From positions 62,001-126,000 of the forward strand of contig NZ_MCGQ01000013.1 in assembly GCF_002242805.1 (NCBI RefSeq): 64,000 nucleotides of DNA, given 5' to 3'. The DNA comes from Streptomyces diastatochromogenes (lineage in GTDB: Bacteria; Actinomycetota; Actinomycetes; Streptomycetales; Streptomycetaceae). A program made the position numbers and the translations under genes. How positions within the stretch are numbered: the first letter of the stretch is position 1; each line of letters begins with the position of its first letter. Positions 59,757 through 64,000 of this stretch are shown here, piece by piece. The notes under the pieces are model-generated. The model searched no databases, was not told the origin of the DNA, and saw nothing but the letters and a program-made list of their open reading frames with translations.

Positions 59757-60128
59757 ATGCAGGCAGTGGTGCGGTGGTTGGTGGCGGTGGCCACTTCGGT
59801 TCTGGCCTTTTTCGTTGTCGCGGTGCCCTGGGCGTTGCTGTCCGACGGCGGCAAGGACCCGTGGGAGGTCATCGGGCCCGTCGCGGGAGTGGTTGCGGCC
59901 GGTGTTCTGGCGGCCGTCGGCTGGTGGGCGTCCCAGGCCGGTACCGCCCCAACGGTCGCCTACCCGCGCAGGGTGCGGCAGGCAGCGCGCGGGCAGGGGA
60001 ACATCACGCAGACGGGAGGCGACCAAGGTGGCACGCCTGCGGCCCGTCGTCGTGTTCGGCCGGAGAGTATCCGGCAGAAGGCGCGTGGCGGCGGTGACAT
60101 CGACCAGGTCGGCGGCAACCGCGCGTAG
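59757..60128 (+). CDS. Two-span membrane protein with duplicated NITQ..GD-type motif
   Basis: 123 residues. Two membrane helices (about 5-28 and 38-58) precede a basic tail of about 60 residues with two similar motifs: QGNITQTGGD (80-89) and GGDIDQVGGN (112-121). The first recurs at the N-terminus of the STAND protein encoded 22 bases downstream (QGNITQITGD, residues 17-26), including a near-identical 20-base DNA stretch. The shared motif suggests amyloid-type contact. GGGGG precedes the ATG. A membrane-damaging effector is plausible, not proven. Confidence 0.7.
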   Translation: MQAVVRWLVAVATSVLAFFVVAVPWALLSDGGKDPWEVIGPVAGVVAAGVLAAVGWWASQAGTAPTVAYPRRVRQAARGQGNITQTGGDQGGTPAARRRVRPESIRQKARGGGDIDQVGGNRA

Positions 60129-60149
60129 GCGTAGTGGGGGACGGCAGCA

Positions 60150-62765
60150 GTGAAGCAGGACCGGGCCCAGCGCCGCACGCGGCAGAGCGCCCGCACGCAG
60201 GGGAACATCACCCAGATCACGGGTGACGTGAATGTCCAGGTGCCGCCGGTGAGGGAGCCCGAGGCCGAGTGGCCGATATGGGTGGGCACCGTCCCGCGGC
60301 TGGCCGCGGCTTTTCAGCCGCGCGCCCAGGCCCGCGAGGCCGTCACACAGGCCCGCTCCGCGGGGGGCAGCGTGGTGCTCTCGCAGGTGCTGGCCGGCGA
60401 CGGCGGGGTCGGCAAGAGCCAACTCGCCGCCGCGCTGGCACGTGAGCTGCGCGACCAGGAACGATCGCAATACAGCGGATTGGACCTCCTGGTGTGGGCG
60501 AATGCGACCGAGCCCGACCAGATCATCACGGCCTATGCGGATGCCGCCGACAGACTCGGCCTTCCGGGCGCCGCCCCGGGCGATGTCGCTGCCGCGGCCA
60601 AAGCATTCCTGGCCTGGTTGCCTGCCACCGAGCGGCGTTGGCTGATCGTGCTGGACGACATCACCGACCCGGAAGCCGTCGATCCCTGGTGGCCCGACGG
60701 CAGCCACCGCAACGGCTGGGTTCTCGCCACGACCCGGCGCAGTGACGCCCTGCTCAGCGGCCAGGGTCGCAAGCTGATCCGCCTGGACCTCTACACCATC
60801 GAGGAAGCCCGCGCCTACCTTCACCACCGCCTCACCGACGCCGGACACCCCCACCTCTACGACGCCGATCAGGCCGACCGCCTTGCCGAGGAACTCGGCC
60901 GTCTGCCACTGGCCCTTGGCCACGCCGCCGCTTACATGATCAACAAACGGTGCGGAATCGCTGACTATCTGGAGCGTTTCTGCGACACCAGCAACAAGCT
61001 GAGCGAACTCATGCCGTCGAATGCCGATACCGAGGGCTACGGACGTCCTGTCACCACGGCCCTCCTGGTCTCCCTCAACGCCTTGCAGGCCGCCGACACC
61101 ACCCGCCTCGCCCGTCCGCTTCTGGAATTCATCGCGCTCATGGACCCACTCGGCCACCCCAGCGCCCTGTGGACGGCGCCGCCCGTGAGGGCACATCTGC
61201 GCACATCGCGGCCCGGCCGTCGTCGCTGGCTGCGCAGCCACCAGCCGGCCGTTACCGAGCAGGACATTCACGCTGCGCTGGAGTGCCTGCGTACCTACGC
61301 CCTCATCGCCCAGGACACTGCCAAGGCGCCGATCCGCATCCACGCACTTACCGCGCGGGCCATACGCGAGACGATCCCTCCGCAAGCCCTGCCCGCGATG
61401 GCACGCACGGCGGCGGACGCGATCCTCAGCCTCTGGCCCGGCCTCGACCACAACGACCGAGACCTGTCCGCCACCCTGCGCGCCACCACCATGCTGCTTG
61501 ACCAGCACACTTTCCCGAGCTTGTGGAAGCCCGCTCCACATGCGTGCGTGTACCGGGTCAGCAGCAGCCTGACGTCAGTGGGCCTTTACGAACAGGCCGT
61601 TGATTACGACCAAAGGGTGCTTCAGCAAAACTACGAAACCCTGGGCCCCGACCACATCGACACTCTCGCCGCCCGCGGCAAACTCGCCAACTCCTACAGC
61701 GACGCCGGGCGCACCCAGGAAGCCCTCGAACTCGATGAGCAGGTGCTGGCCGACTGCGAACGTCTCCTTGGCTCCGACCACCCCCGCGCCCTTGCCGCCC
61801 GCGGCAACCTCGCCAACTCCTACAGGGGCGCCGGGCGCACCCAGGAAGCCCTCGACCTGCAGGAACGGGTGCTGGCTGACATGGAACGCCTGCTCGGCCC
61901 CGACCACCCCGACACCCTCATCACCCGCAGCAACCTCGCCAACTCCTACAGGGACGCCGGGCGCACCCAGGAAGCCCTCGACCTGCACGAGCGGGTGCTG
62001 GCCGACCGCGAACGCCTGCTCGGCCCCGACCACCCCAACACCCTCACCGCCCGCGGTAACCTCGCCAACTCCTACAGCGACGCCGGGCGCACCCAGGATG
62101 CTCTCGACCTGCAGGAACGGGTGCTGGCTGACATGGAACGCCTGCTCGGCCCCGACCATCCCAACACCCTCACCGCCCGCGGCAGCCTCGCCATCTCCTT
62201 CAGGGGCGCCGGGCGCACCCAGGAGGCTCTCGACCTGCGCGAGCGGGTGCTGGCCGACTGCGAACGCCTGCTCGGCCCCGACCACCCCAGCACCCTCAGC
62301 GCCCGCAACAACCTCGCCATCACCTACAGGGACGCCGGGCGCACCCAGGAAGCCCTCGACCTGCACAGGCAGGTGCTGGCCGACCGCGAACGCCTGCTCG
62401 GCCCCGACCACCCCGACACCCTCGCCGCTCGCGGCAACCTCGCCATCATCTACAGCGACGCCGGGCGCACCCAGGAAGCCCTCGAACTCGATGAACAGGT
62501 GCTGGCCGACATGGAACGCCTGCTCGGCCCCGACCACCCCCGCACCCTCACCGCTCGCGGCAACCTCGCCATCTCCTATGGCGACGCCGGGCGCACCCAA
62601 GAAGCCCTCGACCTGCACGAGCGAGTGCTGACCGACTGCGAACGCCTGCTTGGCTCCGACCACCCCCGCACCCTCACCGCCCGCAAAAACGTCGCTCGTG
62701 CCCGTGAGGTTGATGACGCTGTACAGCAGCCAGGGGAAGAAGAAGCAAGCGCGGCTAACGAGTGA
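60150..62765 (+). CDS. STAND ATPase (NB-ARC-like) with tandem TPR sensor array
   Basis: 871 residues from a GTG. N-terminal signalling motif QGNITQITGD (17-26); NB-ARC with Walker A GDGGVGKS (83-90), Walker B LIVLDD (165-170), TTR sensor (194-196) and GRLPLAL (250-256). Eight complete 42-residue TPR repeats (about 499-834) plus a partial ninth follow, of the kinesin-light-chain type. NLR-like bacterial STAND proteins detect phage or stress and trigger effectors. The repeats are nearly identical at DNA level, a sign of recent expansion or gene conversion. Confidence 0.88.
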   Translation: MKQDRAQRRTRQSARTQGNITQITGDVNVQVPPVREPEAEWPIWVGTVPRLAAAFQPRAQAREAVTQARSAGGSVVLSQVLAGDGGVGKSQLAAALARELRDQERSQYSGLDLLVWANATEPDQIITAYADAADRLGLPGAAPGDVAAAAKAFLAWLPATERRWLIVLDDITDPEAVDPWWPDGSHRNGWVLATTRRSDALLSGQGRKLIRLDLYTIEEARAYLHHRLTDAGHPHLYDADQADRLAEELGRLPLALGHAAAYMINKRCGIADYLERFCDTSNKLSELMPSNADTEGYGRPVTTALLVSLNALQAADTTRLARPLLEFIALMDPLGHPSALWTAPPVRAHLRTSRPGRRRWLRSHQPAVTEQDIHAALECLRTYALIAQDTAKAPIRIHALTARAIRETIPPQALPAMARTAADAILSLWPGLDHNDRDLSATLRATTMLLDQHTFPSLWKPAPHACVYRVSSSLTSVGLYEQAVDYDQRVLQQNYETLGPDHIDTLAARGKLANSYSDAGRTQEALELDEQVLADCERLLGSDHPRALAARGNLANSYRGAGRTQEALDLQERVLADMERLLGPDHPDTLITRSNLANSYRDAGRTQEALDLHERVLADRERLLGPDHPNTLTARGNLANSYSDAGRTQDALDLQERVLADMERLLGPDHPNTLTARGSLAISFRGAGRTQEALDLRERVLADCERLLGPDHPSTLSARNNLAITYRDAGRTQEALDLHRQVLADRERLLGPDHPDTLAARGNLAIIYSDAGRTQEALELDEQVLADMERLLGPDHPRTLTARGNLAISYGDAGRTQEALDLHERVLTDCERLLGSDHPRTLTARKNVARAREVDDAVQQPGEEEASAANE
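61644..62720 (+). repeat. Tandem 126-bp repeats encoding TPRs
   Basis: Eight full units of exactly 126 bases start at 61644, 61770, 61896, 62022, 62148, 62274, 62400 and 62526; a ninth partial one starts at 62652. GACGCCGGGCGCACCCAGGA and GAACGCCTGCTCGGCCCCGA are nearly invariant across units. Units vary at NSY/ISY/ISF/ITY and at helix faces, so only some residues change. Confidence 0.9.
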
Positions 62766-62848
62766 ATGCGGTTCGGCAAGCGGCGACCGATGCGACAGCG
62801 GGGAACCCCTCCTGCGTATCGGACAAGCGATGGGTAGGGAGTGTTCCC

Positions 62849-63169
62849 ATGCCGAAATTCCTCATCCAGGCCAGCTACACGGCGGAGGGCACGAAGGGGC
62901 TGCTCAGGGAAGGCGCGAGTGGCCGGCGCGCTGCCGTCGACCAGGTCGTCACCGGCCTCGGTGGGACGGTCGAGGCCATGTACTTCGTCTTCGGGGAGGA
63001 CGACCTCGTGATCATCGTCGACTTTCCCGACCCGGTCTCCATGGCCGCCGCCAGCCTTACCGTCAAGGCCAGCGGCGCCCTTCACACCCGGGCCACCCCA
63101 CTGCTCACCCTCGACGAGATCGACGAGGCCGCCCGTCGGCAGGTGGCCTTCCGTGCGCCCGGCGCGTAA
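62849..63169 (+). CDS. GYD-domain protein
   Basis: 106 residues, a dimeric alpha/beta barrel-like fold of the GYD family (MPKFLIQASYTAEGTKGLL, YFVFGEDDLVIIVDFPD). Function is not established; members occur near redox or metabolic genes. GGGAG precedes the ATG by 8 bases. Convergent with the His/Phe-rich secreted protein gene and ended by a strong terminator. Confidence 0.85.
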   Translation: MPKFLIQASYTAEGTKGLLREGASGRRAAVDQVVTGLGGTVEAMYFVFGEDDLVIIVDFPDPVSMAAASLTVKASGALHTRATPLLTLDEIDEAARRQVAFRAPGA

Positions 63170-63186
63170 CCGGAGGTGAAGCCAGG

Positions 63187-63218
63187 AGAAGGCCCGGGTC
63201 GGAGTACCCGGGCCTTCT
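63187..63218 (+). terminator. Strong hairpin terminator after the GYD gene
   Basis: Arms AGAAGGCCCGGGT (63187-63199) and ACCCGGGCCTTCT (63206-63218), 13 perfect pairs with a 6-base loop, followed by TGCTTGCTCCCGTTTTCTTT. Confidence 0.85.
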
Positions 63219-63263
63219 GCTTGCTCCCGTTTTCTTTCAGGGTGGTCCCGGGCCCACCCGCCG

Positions 63264-63575
63264 TCACCCGATCACGATGACCACGACGGATCCGTTGTCG
63301 AAGCGGTCGAAGCGGTTGTCGAAGAAGCGGTGATCGAAGCGGTGGCCGAAGCAGAACCCGGGGTGGTTGAAGCAGAACCCGCGGTGGTCGAAGCGGAACC
63401 CACCGTGGTCGAAGCAGCGCCCGTCGTCGTGGCCGAAGCACGAGTCGGTGGTCACATGGGTGTGCACAGCAGGGGCCGCCGCGGCAGTGCCCGCCGTGCC
63501 GATCGCAGCGCCGCCGGCCAGCAGAACGCCGGCCGCGGACGCCGCGAGGAGACGCCCCGCGCAGTGTGCTCGCAT
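63264..63575 (-). CDS. Secreted His/Phe/Asp-rich small protein
   Basis: 103 residues. A signal peptide (about 1-34, ending near AAAA) precedes a mature part made of short His/Phe/Asp/Gly repeats (DHGGFRFDHRGFCF, HRFDHRFFDNRFDRFDNG) with four Cys residues. The composition suggests metal binding or a low-complexity surface protein. It resembles no family I know. The ATG at 63575 has GGAAGGAAG about 12 bases upstream, slightly far. It ends in VVVIVIG. Confidence 0.65.
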   Translation of the reverse strand: MRAHCAGRLLAASAAGVLLAGGAAIGTAGTAAAAPAVHTHVTTDSCFGHDDGRCFDHGGFRFDHRGFCFNHPGFCFGHRFDHRFFDNRFDRFDNGSVVVIVIG

Positions 63576-63650
63576 GATGGATGCACTCTTCCTTCCGGAA
63601 CGAGCCGACCAAGGGCGTACCCCAGGTTGCGGCCCTACTATTCCGATACG

Positions 63651-64000
63651 TCAGAGGCGCCCTTTTGGATTGCCGGCCGCCTCGATGGGCGGCTCCTCCT
63701 GGACAGGCGCACCGCGGCCGATCGTCATCGACCAGCGGACGGAGGAGGGAGCCTCGACGGAGACGACTCCACTGCGGTCCGCGCCGCCGACCGCCACCTG
63801 GTTGTAGATGGTGTCGGCCTTGTCTGCGCGGCACTCCAGCGGGAAGGACATACGCACGGGCCGCACCGCGACCTTGATCTTGCCCGCGCCCTGGCAGCGC
63901 ACCGCGACGATCAGCGCGTCCCCCTTCTTCCCTTCGCGGAAGGCGATGCTCGCGTTCCCGGTGGTCGCCTTCTGGCGGCCGGCGAGGGTTTCGTCCGCGT
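63651..64000 (-). CDS. Protein of unknown function, N-terminus beyond the right edge
   Basis: The frame is open through base 64000. The visible C-terminal 115 residues or so contain VAVRCQGAGKIKVAVRPVRMSFPLECRA split over beta-like strands, two Cys and a terminal basic tail. The pattern (IAFREGKKGDALIVAVRC) suggests a secreted or lipoprotein-like beta-sandwich. The start cannot be seen. Function unknown. Confidence 0.6.
   Translation of the reverse strand, partial: ADETLAGRQKATTGNASIAFREGKKGDALIVAVRCQGAGKIKVAVRPVRMSFPLECRADKADTIYNQVAVGGADRSGVVSVEAPSSVRWSMTIGRGAPVQEEPPIEAAGNPKGRL

Noticed and set aside
61644..62720. CRISPR or satellite array
   Set aside because: The repeats are in frame and encode TPR helices.
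1..64000. tRNA, rRNA or complete insertion sequences
   Set aside because: None recognised on reading either strand; a tRNA scan would be needed to exclude them fully.

Overview
This 64 kb window is high-GC actinobacterial DNA, almost certainly from a Streptomyces chromosome. The evidence is GC-rich third codon positions, many GTG starts, frequent leaderless genes with a TANNNT box 6-7 bases before the start codon, and Streptomyces-typical genes: glnR, nur, rsiG, devA/devB, mshA, and a DUF397/helix-turn-helix pair. From memory, the gene order matches the conserved S. coelicolor region running from the two-component pair before glnR (SCO4159) through nur (SCO4180), devA/devB (SCO4190/4191) and mshA (SCO4204) to the phosphoglycerate mutase gene (SCO4209). 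The names rest on motifs and synteny, not on a search.

Layout. 0-5 kb: an ABC exporter cut by the left edge, a membrane protein, a secreted pectate lyase-pectin methylesterase fusion and an antitoxin-like protein. 5-11 kb: an envelope-stress-like operon (LacI regulator, trypsin-like protease, small protein, response regulator, sensor kinase) and glnR. 11-19.8 kb: alpha/beta hydrolase, MoaD-like protein, secreted SGNH esterase, a DUF397/XRE gene pair, LmeA-like lipid-binding protein, then a sulfur module (Cys-rich leader peptide, sulfurtransferase, DUF1416), DUF3099 and DsrE genes. 19.9-27 kb: three coupled single-span membrane proteins, a 32-residue membrane peptide, nitrobindin-like protein, nickel regulator nur, ygfZ, dtd, rsiG (anti-sigma for WhiG) and an Eis-like acetyltransferase with an in-frame repeat insertion. 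27-30 kb: the dev developmental locus, with a shared palindromic operator before devE and devA. 30-45 kb: a more accessory stretch with a double-APH kinase-like protein, TetR, HelD-like helicase, nitroreductase-hemerythrin fusion, RraA-like protein, an MFS transporter behind a probable ribosome-stalling attenuator, an ECF41 sigma module, acetyltransferase, CGNR regulator, metallo-hydrolase and methyltransferase. 45-56 kb: XRE regulator, HbhA-like protein and DUF2516 (same order as in mycobacteria), receiver-SpoIIE phosphatase, NlpC/P60 hydrolase, mshA, YbjN, a Tat-exported beta-helix protein and an AraC/DUF2000 pair. 56-64 kb: AhpD-like protein, MFS, gpmA, then a STAND (NB-ARC/TPR) ATPase next to a two-span membrane protein, a GYD protein and a His/Phe-rich secreted protein.

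The two most unusual systems are: (i) the leader of the MFS gene at 37.5 kb. A leaderless 10-residue peptide (MPESDRVRRR) carries an Arg-Val-Arg motif of the kind that stalls macrolide-bound ribosomes. It is followed by six complementary RNA segments that can switch the ribosome binding site between closed and open. (ii) the STAND ATPase at 60.2-62.8 kb and its upstream membrane partner. They share a short NITQ..GD motif, which suggests amyloid-type (RHIM/BASS-like) signalling from an NLR-like sensor to a membrane effector.
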